Below, one piece after another: positions 30,701 to 45,300 of a stretch of DNA of 64,000 nt. The notes under the pieces are model-generated. The model did no database searches and was not told the DNA's origin. It saw nothing but the letters and a program-made list of their open reading frames with translations. This DNA comes from Luidia sarsii (Eukaryota; Echinodermata; Asteroidea; Paxillosida; Luidiidae), in the NCBI GenBank assembly GCA_949987565.1, contig OX465104.1, positions 24,887,757-24,951,756 of the forward strand. The letters are read 5' to 3'. Made by a program: the position numbers and the translations under genes. How positions within the stretch are numbered: the stretch's first letter is position 1; each line of letters opens with the position of its first letter.

Positions 30701-32300
30701 ACCGCAATGCGCCTGACTGCGATACACGTCACTCTCCTGCCATGTCATGTTTCAATACCGCAATGCGCCTGACTGTGATACAAGTCTCTCTCCTGCCATG
30801 TCATGTTAACCGCAATGCACCTGACTGTGATACACGTCACTCTCCTGCCATGTCATGTTTCAATACCGCAATGCTCCTGACTGTGATACACGTCACTCTC
30901 CTGCAATGTCATGTTTCAATACCGCAATGCTCCTGACTGTGATACATGTCTCTCTCCTGCCATATCATGTTTCAATACCGCAATGCTCCTGACTGTGATA
31001 CATGTCTCTCTCCCGCCATATCATGTTTCAATAACGCTATGTTGCCAACTGTGATACACATCACTCTCCTGCCATGTCATGTTTCAATACCGCAATGTGC
31101 CTGACCGTGATACACTTCACTCTCCTGCCATGTCATGTTTCAATACCGCAATGCGCCTGACTGCCATACACGTCACTCTCCTGCCATGTCATGTTTACCG
31201 CAATGCGCCTGACTGTGATACACGTCGCTCTCCTGCCATGTCATGTTTGAATACCGCAATGCGCCTGACTGTGATACAAGTCTCTCTCCTGCCATGTCAT
31301 GTTTACCGCAATGCGCCTGACTGTGATACACGTCGCTCTCCTGCCATGTAATGTTTCAATACCGCAATGCGCCTGACTGTGATACAAGTCTCTCTCCTGC
31401 CATGTCATGTTTACCGCAATGCGCCTGACTGTGATACACGTCGCTCTCCTGCCATGTCATGTTTGAATACCGCAATGTGCCTGACTATGATACACGTCAC
31501 TCTCCCGCCATATCATGTTTCAATACCGCTATGTGGCCGACTGTGATACACGTCACTCTCCTGCCATGTCATGTTTCAATACCGCAATGTGCCTGACCGT
31601 GATACACGTCACTCTCCTGCCATGTCATGTTTTAATACCGCAATGCGCCTGACTGCGATACAAGTCACTCTCCTGCCATGTCATGTTTCAATACCGCAAT
31701 ACGCCTGACTGTGATACAAGTCTCTCTCCTGCCATGTCATGTTTACCGCAATGCACCTGACTGTGATACACGTCACTCTCCTGCCATGTCATGTTTCAAT
31801 ACCGCAATGCACCTGACTGTGATACAAGTCTCTCTCCTGCCATGTCATGTTTACCGCAATGCACATGACTGTAATACACGTCACTCTCATGCCATGTCAT
31901 GTTTCAATACCGCAATGCAACTGACTGTAATACACGTCATTCTCCTGTCATGTTCTGTTTCAATACCGCCATGCGCCTGATTGTGATACACGTCACTCTC
32001 CTGCCATGTCATGGTTCAATAACGCAATGCGTCTGACTATGATACATGTCACTCTCCTGCCATGTCATGCTTCAATACCGCAATGCGCCTGACTGCGATA
32101 CACGTCACTCTCCTACCATGTCATGTTTCAATACCGCAATGCGCCTGACTATGATACACGTCACTCTCCTGCAATGTCATGTTTCAATACCGCAATGCTC
32201 CTGACTGTGATACATGTCATTCTCCCGCCTTGTCATGTTTCAATACCGCAATGCTCCTGCCTGTGATACATGTCTCTCTCCCGCCATATCATGTTTCAAT
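21720..32300. repeat. Satellite A zone 3: HOR of about 4.4-4.8 kb
   Basis: Markers repeat with large, variable periods: 21,922 to 26,354 (4,432), 23,163 to 27,759 (4,596), 23,602 to 28,198 (4,596) and then 30,578 (2,380), and 22,326, 24,318, 26,758, 29,082, 31,678 (1,992, 2,440, 2,324, 2,596). Units differ by gain or loss of whole monomers. The block at 31,678-32,300 reappears at 38,630-39,250 (offset 6,952), linking this zone to the next. Confidence 0.85.
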
Positions 32301-35300
32301 AACGCTATGTTGCCGACTGTGATACAAGTCACTCTCCTGCCATGTCATGTTTCAATACCGCAATGCGCCTGACTGTGATACACGTCACTCTCCTGCCATG
32401 TCATGTTTCAATACCGCAATGCAACTGACTGTAATACACGTCACTCTCCTGTCATGTCATGTTTCAATACCGCAATGTGCCTGACCGTGATACACGTCAC
32501 TCTCCTGCCATGTCATGTTTCAATACCGCAATGCGCCTGACTATGATACACGTCACTCTCCTGCAATGTCATGTTTCAATACAGCAATGCTTCTGACTGT
32601 GATACATGTCTCTCTCCCGCCATATCATGTTTCAATACCGCTATGTTGCCGACTGTGATACACGTCACTCTCCTGCCATGTCATGTTTCAATACCGCAAT
32701 GTGCCTGACCGTGATACACGCCACTCTCCTGCCATGTCATGTTTCAATACCGCAATGCGCCTGACTGCGATACACGTCACTCTCCTGCCATGTCATGTTT
32801 CAATACCGCAATGTGCCTGACCGTGATACACGTCACTCTCCTGCCATGTCATGTTTCAATACCGCAATGCGCCTGACTGCGATACACGTCACTCTCCTGC
32901 CATGTCATGTTTCAATACCGCAATGCGCCTGACTGTGATACAAGTCTCTCTCCTGCCATGTCATGTTTACCGCAATGCGCCTGACTGTGATACACGTCAC
33001 TCTCCTGCCATGTCATGTTTCAATACCGCAATGTGCCTGACCGTGATACACTTCACTCTGCTTCCATGTCATGTTTCAATACCGCAATGCGCCTGACTGT
33101 GATACATGTCTCTCTCCTGCCATGTCATGTTTCAATACAGCAATGCGCCTGACTGTGATACAAGTCTCTCTCCTGCCATGTCAGGTTTCAATACCGCAAT
33201 GCGCCTGACTGTGATATACGTCGCTCTACTGCCATGTCATGGTTCAATACCGCAATGCGTCTGACTATGATACACGTCACTCTCCTCCCATGTCATGTTT
33301 CAATACCGCAATGCGCCTGACTGTGATACACGTCAATCTCCTGCCGTGTCATGTTTCAATACCGCAATGCAACTGACTGTAATACACGTCACTCTCTTGT
33401 CATGTCATGTTTCAATACCGCAATGCTCCTGCCTGTGATACATGTCTCTCTCCTGCCATATCATGTTTCAATACCGCTATGTTGCCGACTGTGGTACACG
33501 TCACTCTCCTGCCATGTCATGTTTCAATACCGCAATGTGCCTGACCGTGATACACGTCACTCTCCTGCCATGTCATGTTTCAATACCGCAATGTGCCTGA
33601 CCGTGATACACGTCACTCTCCTGACATGTCATGTTTCAATACCGCAATGCGCCTGACTGTGATACAAGTCTCTCTCCTGCCATGTCATGTTTACCGCAAT
33701 GCACCTGACTGTGATACACGTCACTCTCCTGCGATGTCATGTTTGAATACCGCAATGTGCCTGACTATGATACACGTCACTCTCCCGACATATCATGTTT
33801 CAATACCGCTATGTGGCCGACTGTGATACACGTCACTCTCCTGCCATGTCATGTTTCAATACCGCAATGTGCCTGACCGTGATACACGTCACTCTCCTGC
33901 CATGTCATGTTTCAATACCGCAATGCGCCTAACTGCGATACACGTCACCCTCCTGCCATGTCATGTTTCAATACCGCAATGCGCCTGACTATGATACACG
34001 TCACTCTCCTGCAATGTCATGTTTCAATACAGCAATGCTTCTGACTGTGATACATGTCTCTCTCCCGCCATATCATGTTTCAATACCGCTATGTTGCCGA
34101 CTGTGATACACGTCACTCTCCTGCCATGTCATGTTTCAATACCGCAATGTGCCTGACCGTGATACACGCCACTCTCCTGCCATGTCATGTTTCAATACCG
34201 CAATGCGCCTGACTGCGATACACGTCACTCTCCTGCCATGTCATGTTTCAATACCGCAATGTGCCTGACCGTGATACACGTCACTCTCCTGCCATGTCAT
34301 GTTTCAATACCGCAATGCGCCTGACTGCGATACACGTCACTCTCCTGCCATGTCATGTTTCAATACCGCAATGCGCCTGACTGTGATACAAGTCTCTCTC
34401 CTGCCATGTCATGTTTACCGCAATGCGCCTGACTGTGATACACGTCACTCTCCTGCCATGTCATGTTTCAATACCGCAATGTGCCTGACCGTGATACACT
34501 TCACTCTGCTTCCATGTCATGTTTCAATACCGCAATGCGCCTGACTGTGATACATGTCTCTCTCCTGCCATGTCATGTTTCAATACAGCAATGCGCCTGA
34601 CTGTGATACAAGTCTCTCTCCTGCCATGTCAGGTTTCAATACCGCAATGCGCCTGACTGTGATATACGTCGCTCTACTGCCATGTCATGGTTCAATACCG
34701 CAATGCGTCTGACTATGATACACGTCACTCTCCTCCCATGTCATGTTTCAATACCGCAATGCGCCTGACTGTGATACACGTCAATCTCCTGCCGTGTCAT
34801 GTTTCAATACCGCAATGCAACTGACTGTAATACACGTCACTCTCTTGTCATGTCATGTTTCAATACCGCAATGCTCCTGCCTGTGATACATGTCTCTCTC
34901 CTGCCATATCATGTTTCAATACCGCTATGTTGCCGACTGTGGTACACGTCACTCTCCTGCCATGTCATGTTTCAATACCGCAATGTGCCTGACCGTGATA
35001 CACGTCACTCTCCTGCCATGTCATGTTTCAATACCGCAATGTGCCTGACCGTGATACACGTCACTCTCCTGACATGTCATGTTTAAATACCGCAATGCGC
35101 CTGACTGTGATACAAGTCTCTCTCCTGCCATGTCATGTTTACCGCAATGCACCTGACTGTGATACACGTCACTCTCCTGCGATATCATGTTTGAATACCG
35201 CAATGTGCCTGACTATGATACACGTCACTCTCCCGACATATCATGTTTCAATACCGCTATGTGGCCGACTGTGATACACGTCACTCTCCTGCCATGTCAT

Positions 35301-38300
35301 GTTTCAATACCGCAATGCTCCTGCCTGTGATACATGTCTCTCTCCCGCCATATCATGTTTCAATAACGCTATGTTGCCGACTGTGATACAAGTCACTCTC
35401 CTGCCATGTCATGTTTCAATACCGCAATGCGCCTGACTGTGATACACGTCACTCTCCTGCCATGTCATGTTTCAATACCGCAATGCAACTGACTGTAATA
35501 CACGTCACTCTCCTGTCATGTCATGTTTCAATACCGCAATGTGCCTGACCGTGATACACGTCACTCTCCTGCCATGTCATGTTTCAATACCGCAATGCGC
35601 CTGACTATGATACACGTCACTCTCCTGCAATGTCATGTTTCAATACAGCAATGCTTCTGACTGTGATACATGTCTCTCTCCCGCCATATCATGTTTCAAT
35701 ACCGCTATGTTGCCGACTGTGATACACGTCACTCTCCTGCCATGTCATGTTTCAATACCGCAATGTGCCTGACTGTGATACACGCCACTCTCCTGCCATG
35801 TCATGTTTCAATACCGCAATGCGCCTGACTGCGATACACGTCACTCTCCTGCCATGTCATGTTTCAATACCGCAATGTGCCTGACCGTGATACACGTCAC
35901 TCTCCTGCCATGTCATGTTTCAATACCGCAATGCGCCTGACTGCGATACACGTCACTCTCCTGCCATGTCATGTTTCAATACCGCAATGCGCCTGACTGT
36001 GATACAAGTCTCTCTCCTGCCATGTCATGTTTACCGCAATGCGCCTGACTGTGATACACGTCACTCTCCTGCCATGTCATGTTTCAATACCGCAATGTGC
36101 CTGACCGTGATACACTTCACTCTGCTTCCATGTCATGTTTCAATACCGCAATGCGCCTGACTGTGATACATGTCTCTCTCCTGCCATGTCATGTTTCAAT
36201 ACAGCAATGCGCCTGACTGTGATACAAGTCTCTCTCCTGCCATGTCAGGTTTCAATACCGCAATGCGCCTGACTGTGATATACGTCGCTCTACTGCCATG
36301 TCATGGTTCAATACCGCAATGCGTCTGACTATGATACACGTCACTCTCCTCCCATGTCATGTTTCAATACCGCAATGCGCCTGACTGTGATACACGTCAA
36401 TCTCCTGCCGTGTCATGTTTCAATACCGCAATGCAACTGACTGTAATACACGTCACTCTCTTGTCATGTCATGTTTCAATACCGCAATGCTCCTGCCTGT
36501 GATACATGTCTCTCTCCTGCCATATCATGTTTCAATACCGCTATGTTGCCGACTGTGGTACACGTCACTCTCCTGCCATGTCATGTTTCAATACCGCAAT
36601 GTGCCTGACCGTGATACACGTCACTCTCCTGCCATGTCATGTTTCAATACCGCAATGTGCCTGACCGTGATACACGTCACTCTCCTGACATGTCATGTTT
36701 CAATACCGCAATGCGCCTGACTGTGATACAAGTCTCTCTCCTGCCATGTCATGTTTACCGCAATGCACCTGACTGTGATACACGTCACTCTCCTGCGATG
36801 TCATGTTTGAATACCGCAATGTGCCTGACTATGATACACGTCACTCTCCCGACATATCATGTTTCAATACCGCTATGTGGCCGACTGTGATACACGTCAC
36901 TCTCCTGGCATGTCATGTTTCAATACCGCAATGTGCCTGACCGTGATACACGTCACTCTCCTGCCATGTCATGTTTCAATACCGCAATGCGCCTAACTGC
37001 GATACACGTCACCCTCCTGCCATGTCATGTTTCAATACCGCAATGCGCCTGACTATGATACACGTCACTCTCCTGCAATGTCATGTTTCAATACAGCAAT
37101 GCTTCTGACTGTGATACATGTCTCTCTCCCGCCATATCATGTTTCAATACCGCTATGTTGCCGACTGTGATAGACGTCACTCTCCTGCCATGTCATGTTT
37201 CAATACCGCAATGTGCCTGACCGTGATACACGCCACTCTCCTGCCATGTCATGTTTCAATACCGCAATGCGCCTGACTGCGATACACGTCAATCTCCTGC
37301 CATGTCATGTTTCAATACCGCAATGTGCCTGACCGTGATACACGTCACTCTCCTGCCATGTCATGTTTCAATACCGCAATGAGCCTGACTGCGATACACG
37401 TCACTCTCCTGCCATGTCATGTTTCAATACCGCAATGCGCCTGACTGTGATACAAGTCTCTCTCCTGCCATGTCATGTTTACCGCAATGCGCCTGACTGT
37501 GATACACGTCACTCTCCTGCCATGTCATGTTTCAATACCGCAATGTGCCTGACCGTGATACACGTCACTCTCCTGCCATGTCATGTTTCAATACCGCAAT
37601 GCGCCTAACTGCGATACACGTCACTCTCCTGCCATGTCATGTTTCAATACCGCAATGTGCCTGACCGTGATACACGTCACTCTCCTGCCATGTCATGTTT
37701 TAATACCGCAATGCGCCTGACTGCGATACAAGTCACTCTCCTGCCATGTCATGTTTCAATACTGCAATGCGCCTGACTGTGATACAAGTCTCTCTCCTGC
37801 CATGTCATGTTTACCGCAATGCACCTGACTGTGATACACGTCACTCTCCTGCCATGTCATTTTTCAATACCGCAATGCGCCTGACTGCGATACACGTCAC
37901 TCTCCTGCCATGTCATGTTTCAATACCGCAATGCGCCTGACTGTGATACAAGTCTCTCTCCTGCCATGTCATGTTAACCGCAATGCACCTGACTGTGATA
38001 CACGTCACTCTCCTGCCATGTCATGTTTCAATACCGCAATGCTCCTGACTGTGATACACGTCACTCTCCTGCAATGTCATGTTTCAATACCGCAATGCTC
38101 CTGACTGTGATACATGTCTCTCTCCTGCCATATCATGTTTCAATACCGCAATGCTCCTGACTGTGATACATGTCTCTCTCCCGCCATATCATGTTTCAAT
38201 AACGCTATGTTGCCAACTGTGATACACATCACTCTCCTGCCATGTCATGTTTCAATACCGCAATGCGCCTGACTGCCATACACGTCACTCTCCTGCCATG

Positions 38301-41300
38301 TCATGTTTCAATACAGCAATGCGCCTGACTGTGATACAAGTCTCTCTCCTGCCATGTCATGTTTACCGCAATGCGCCTGACTGTGATACACGTCGCTCTC
38401 CTGCCATGTCATGTTTGAATACCGCAATGTGCCTGACTATGATACACGTCACTCTCCCGCCATATCATGTTTCAATACCGCTATGTGGCCGACTGTGATA
38501 CACGTCACTCTCCTGCCATGTCATGTTTCAATACCGCAATGTGCCTGACCGTGATACACGTCACTCTCCTGCCATGTCATGTTTTAATACCGCAATGCGC
38601 CTGACTGCGATACAAGTCACTCTCCTGCCATGTCATGTTTCAATACCGCAATACGCCTGACTGTGATACAAGTCTCTCTCCTGCCATGTCATGTTTACCG
38701 CAATGCACCTGACTGTGATACACGTCACTCTCCTGCCATGTCATGTTTCAATACCGCAATGCACCTGACTGTGATACAAGTCTCTCTCCTGCCATGTCAT
38801 GTTTACCGCAATGCACATGACTGTAATACACGTCACTCTCATGCCATGTCATGTTTCAATACCGCAATGCAACTGACTGTAATACACGTCATTCTCCTGT
38901 CATGTTCTGTTTCAATACCGCCATGCGCCTGATTGTGATACACGTCACTCTCCTGCCATGTCATGGTTCAATAACGCAATGCGTCTGACTATGATACACG
39001 TCACTCTCCTGCCATGTCATGCTTCAATACCGCAATGCGCCTGACTGTGATACACGTCACTCTCCTGCCATGTCATGTTTCAATACCGCAATGCGCCTGA
39101 CTATGATACACGTCACTCTCCTGCAATGTCATGTTTCAATACCGCAATGCTCCTGACTGTGATACATGTCATTCTCCCGCCTTGTCATGTTTCAATACCG
39201 CAATGCTCCTGCCTGTGATACATGTCTCTCTCCCGCCATATCATGTTTCAATACCGCAATGCTCCTGCCTGTGATATATTTCTCTCTCCCGCCATATCAT
39301 GTTTCAATACCGCAATGCTCCTGACTGTGATACATGTCTCTCTCCCGCCATATCATGTTTCAATAACGCTATGTTGCCGACTGTGATACAAGTCACTCTC
39401 CTGCCATGTCATGTTTCAATACCGCAATGCGCCTGACTGTGATACACGTCACTCTCCTGCCATGTCATGTTTCAATACCGCAATGCAACTGACTGTAATA
39501 CACGTCACTCTCCTGTCATGTCATGTTTCAATACCGCAATGTGCCTGACCGTGATACACGTCACTCTCCTGCCATGTCATGTTTCAATACCGCAATGCGC
39601 CTGACTATGATACACGTCACTCTCCTGCAATGTCATGTTTCAATACAGCAATGCTTCTGACTGTGATACATGTCTCTCTCCCGCCATATCATGTTTCAAT
39701 ACCGCTATGTTGCCGACTGTGATACACGTCACTCTCCTGCCATGTCATGTTTCAATACCGCAATGTGCCTGACCGTGATACACGCCACTCTCCTGCCATG
39801 TCATGTTTCAATACCGCAATGCGCCTGACTGCGATACACGTCACTCTCCTGCCATGTCATGTTTCAATACCGCAATGTGCCTGACCGTGATACACGTCAC
39901 TCTCCTGCCATGTCATGTTTCAATACCGCAATGCGCCTGACTGTGATACAAGTCTCTCTCCTGCCATGTCATGTTTACCGCAATGCGCCTGACTGTGATA
40001 CACGTCACTCTCCTGCCATGTCATGTTTCAATACCGCAATGTGCCTGACCGTGATACACTTCACTCTGCTTCCATGTCATGTTTCAATACCGCAATGCGC
40101 CTGACTGTGATACATGTCTCTCTCCTGCCATGTCATGTTTCAATACAGCAATGCGCCTGACTGTGATACAAGTCTCTCTCCTGCCATGTCAGGTTTCAAT
40201 ACCGCAATGCGCCTGACTGTGATATACGTCGCTCTACTGCCATGTCATGGTTCAATACCGCAATGCGTCTGACTATGATACACGTCACTCTCCTCCCATG
40301 TCATGTTTCAATACCGCAATGCGCCTGACTGTGATACACGTCAATCTCCTGCCGTGTCATGTTTCAATACCGCAATGCAACTGACTGTAATACACGTCAC
40401 TCTCTTGTCATGTCATGTTTCAATACCGCAATGCTCCTGCCTGTGATACATGTCTCTCTCCTGCCATATCATGTTTCAATACCGCTATGTTGCCGACTGT
40501 GGTACACGTCACTCTCCTGCCATGTCATGTTTCAATACCGCAATGTGCCTGACCGTGATACACGTCACTCTCCTGGCATGTCATGTTTCAATACCGCAAT
40601 GTGCCTGACCGTGATACACGTCACTCTCCTGACATGTCATGTTTCAATACCGCAATGCGCCTGACTGTGATACAAGTCTCTCTCCTGCCATGTCATGTTT
40701 ACCGCAATGCACCTGACTGTGATACACGTCACTCTCCTGCGATGTCATGTTTGAATACCGCAATGTGCCTGACTATGATACACGTCACTCTCCCGACATA
40801 TCATGTTTCAATACCGCTATGTGGCCGACTGTGATACACGTCACTCTCCTGCCATGTCATGTTTCAATATCGCAATGTGCCTGACCGTGATACACGTCAC
40901 TCTCCTGCCATGTCATGTTTCAATACCGCAATGCGCCTAACTGCGATACACGTCACTCTCCTGCCATGTCATGTTTCAATACCGCAATGCGCCTGACTAT
41001 GATACACGTCACTCTCCTGCAATGTCATGTTTCAATACAGCAATGCTTCTGACTGTGATACATGTCTCTCTCCCGCCATATCATGTTTCAATACCGCTAT
41101 GTTGCCGACTGTGATACACGTCACTCTCCTGCCATGTCATGTTTCAATACCGCAATGTGCCTGACCGTGATACACGCCACTCTCCTGCCATGTCATGTTT
41201 CAATACCGCAATGCGCCAGACTGCGATACACGTCACTCTCCTGCCATGTCATGTTTCAATACCGCAATGTGCCTGACCGTGATACACGTCACTCTCCTGC

Positions 41301-42300
41301 CATGTCATGTTTCAATACCGCAATGCGCCTGACTGCGATACACGTCACTCTCCTGCCATGTCATGTTTCAATACCGCAATGCGCCTGACTGTGATACAAG
41401 TCTCTCTCCTGCCATGTCATGTTTACCGCAATGCGCCTGACTGTGATACACGTCACTCTCCTGCCATGTCATGTTTCAATACCGCAATGTGCCTGACCGT
41501 GATACACTTCACTCTGCTTCCATGTCATGTTTCAATACCGCAATGCGCCTGACTGTGATACATGTCTCTCTCCTGCGATGTCATGTTTCAATACAGCAAT
41601 GCGCCTGACTGTGATACAAGTCTCTCTCCTGCCATGTCAGGTTTCAATACCGCAATGCGCCTGACTGTGATATACGTCGCTCTACTGCCATGTCATGGTT
41701 CAATACCGCAATGCGTCTGACTATGATACACGTCACTCTCCTCCCATGTCATGTTTCAATACCGCAATGCGCCTGACTGTGATACACGTCAATCTCCTGC
41801 CGTGTCATGTTTCAATACCGCAATGCAACTGACTGTAATACACGTCTCTCTCCTGCCATATCATGTTTCAATACCGCTATGTTGCCGACTGTGGTACACG
41901 TCACTCTCCTGCCATGTCATGTTTCAATACCGCAATGTGCCTGACCGTGATACACGTCACTCTCCTGCCATGTCATGTTTCAATACCGCAATGTGCCTGA
42001 CCGTGATACACGTCACTCTCCTGACATGTCATGTTTCAATACCGCAATGCGCCTGACTGTGATACAAGTCTCTCTCCTGCCATGTCATGTTTACCGCAAT
42101 GCACCTGACTGTGATACACGTCACTCTCCTGCGATGTCATGTTTGAATACCGCAATGTGCCTGACTATGATACACGTCACTCTCCCGACATATCATGTTT
42201 CAATACCGCTATGTGGCCGACTGTGATACACGTCACTCTCCTGCCATGTCATGTTTCAATACCGCAATGTGCCTGACCGTGATACACGTCACTCTCCTGC
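32300..42300. repeat. Satellite A zone 4: short HOR of 1.39-1.62 kb
   Basis: A unit recognised by gtggtacacgtcactctcct and by acttcactctgcttccatg recurs with starts at 33,351, 34,799, 36,415 and 40,359; a marker within it is at 33,575, 35,023, 36,639, 40,583 and 41,975. Offsets 1,448, 1,616 and 1,392 equal 26, 29 and 25 monomers minus 8 bp, as expected if each unit holds two 52-bp monomers. Neighbouring units therefore differ only by whole monomers. A zone-3-like block is inserted near 37,700-39,900. Confidence 0.88.
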
Positions 42301-45300
42301 CATGTCATGTTTCAATACCGCAATGCGCCTAACTGCGATACACGTCACTCTCCTGCCATGTCATGTTTCAATACCGCAATGCGCCTGACTGTGATACAAG
42401 TCTCTCTCCTGCCTTGTCATGTTTACCGCAATGCACCTGACTGTGATACACGTCACTCTCCTGCCATGTCATGTTTCAATACCGCAATGCGCCTGACTGT
42501 GATACAAATCTCTCTCCTGCCATGTCATGTTTACCGCAATGCACCTGACTGTGATACACGTCACTCTCCTGCCATGTCATGTTTAAATACCGCAATGCAA
42601 CTGACTGTAATACACGTCATTCTCCTGTCATGTTCTGTTTCAATACGGCCATGCGCCTGATTGTGATACACGTCACTCTCCTGCCATGTCATGGTTCAAT
42701 ACCGCAATGTGTCTGACTATGATACACGTCACTCTCCTCCCATGTCATGTTTCAATACCGCAATGCGCCTGACTGTGATACAAATCTCTCTCCTGCCATG
42801 TCATGTTTACCGCAATGCACCTGACTGTGATACACGTCACTCTCCTGCCATGTCATGTTTCAATACCACAATGCGCCTGACTGCGATACAAGTCACTCTC
42901 CTGCCATGTCATGTTTCAATACCGCAATGCGCCTGACTGTGATACAAGTCTCTCTCCTGCCATGTCATGTTTCAATACCGCAATGCAACTGACTGTAATA
43001 CACGTCATTCTCCTGTCATGTTCTGTTTCAATACCGCCATGCGCCTGATTGTGATACACGTCACTCTCCTGCCATGTCATGGTTCAATACCGCAAAGCGT
43101 CTGACTATGATACACGTCACTCTCCTCCCATGTCATGTTTCAATACCGCAATGCGCCTGACTGTGATACACGTCACTCTCCTGCCGTGTCATGTTTCAAT
43201 ACCGCAATGCAACTGACTGTGATACACGTCACTCTCCTGTCATGTCATGTTTCAATACCGCAATGTGCCTGACCGTGATACACGTCACTCTCCTGCCATG
43301 TCATGTTTCAATACCGCAATGCGCCTGACTATGATACACGTCACTCTCCTGCCATATCATGTTTCAATACCGCTATGTGGCCGACTGTGATACACGTCAC
43401 TCTCCTGCCATGTCATGTTTCAATACCGCAATGTGCCTGACCGTGATACACGTCACTCTCCTGCCATGTCATGTTTCAATACCGCAATGCGCCTGACTGC
43501 GATACACGTCACTCTCCTGCCATCTCATGTTTCAATACCGCAATGCGCCTGACTGTGATACACGTCACTCTCCTGCCATGTCATGTTTTAATACCGCAAT
43601 GCGCCTGACTGTGATACAAGTCTCTCTCCTGCCATGTCATGTTTACCGCAATGCACCTGACTGTGATACACGTCACTCTCCTGCCATGTCATGTTTCAAT
43701 ACCGCAATGCGCCTGACTGTGATACAAATCTCTCTCCTGCCATGTCATGTTTACCGCAATGCACCTGACTGTGATACACGTCACTCTCCTGCCATGTCAT
43801 GTTTCAATACCGCAATGCGCCTGACTGCGATACACGTCACTCTCTTGCCATGTCATGTTTCAATACCGCAATGCGCCTGACTGTGATACAAGTCTCTCTC
43901 CTGCCATGTCATGTTTACCGCAATGCACATGACTGTAATACACGTCACTCTCTTGCCATGTCATGTTTCAATACCACAATGCTCCTGCCTGTGATACATG
44001 TCTCTCTCCCGCCATATCATGTTTCAATACCGCTATGTTGCCGACTGTGATAAACGTCACTCTCCTGCCATGTCATGTTTCAATACCGCAATGTGCCTGA
44101 CCGTGATACACGTCACTCTCCTGCCATGTCATGTTTCAATACCGCAATGTGCCTGACCGTGATACACGTCACTCTCCTGACATGTCATGTTTCAATACCG
44201 CAATGCGCCTGACTGTGATACAAGTCTCTCTCCTGCCATGTCATGTTTACCGCAATGCACCTGACTGTGATACACGTCACTCTCCTGCGATGTCATGTTT
44301 CAATACCGCAATGCGCCTGACTGTGATACACGTCGCTCTCCTGCCATGTCATGTTTGAATACCGCAATGTGCCTGACTATGATACACGTCACTCTCCCGA
44401 CATATCATGTTTCAATACCGCTATGTGGCCGACTGTGATACACGTCACTCTCCTGCCATGTCATGTTTCAATACCGCAATGTGCCTGACCGTGATACACG
44501 TCACTCTCCTGCCATGTCATGTTTCAATACCGCAATGCGCCTGACTGCGATACACGTCACTCTCCTGCCATGTCATGTTTCAATACCGCAATGCCCCTGA
44601 CTGTGATACAAGTCTCTCTCCTGCCATGTCATGTTTACCGCAATGCACCTGACTGTGATACACGTCACTCTCCTGCCATGTCATGTTTCAATACCGCCAT
44701 GCGCCTGACTGTGATACAAATCTCTCTCCTGCCATGTCATGTTTACCGCAATGCACCTGACTGTGATACACGTCACTCTCCTGCCATGTCATGTTTTAAT
44801 ACTGCTATGCAACTGACTGTAATACACGTCATTCTCCTGTCATGTTCTGTTTCAATACCGCCTTGTGCCTGATTGTGATACACGTCACTCTCCTGCCATG
44901 TCATGGTTCAATACCGCAATGTGTCTGACTATGATACACGTCACTCTCCTCCCATGTCATGTTTCAATACCGCAATGCGCCTGACTGTGATACACGTCAC
45001 TCTCCTGCCGTGTCATGTTTCAATACCGCAATGCGCCTGACTGTGATACACGTCACTCTCCTGCCGTGTCATGTTGCTATACCGCAATGCAACTGACTGT
45101 AATACACGTCACTCTGCTGTCATGTCATGTTTCAATACCACAATGTGCCTGACTGTGATACATGTCACTCTCTCGCCATGTCATGTTTTAATACCGCAAT
45201 GCGCCTGACTCTGATACATGCCACTCTCCTGCAATGTCATGTTTCAATACTGCAATGCGCCTGACTGTGATACACGTCACTCTCCTGCCATGTCATGTTT

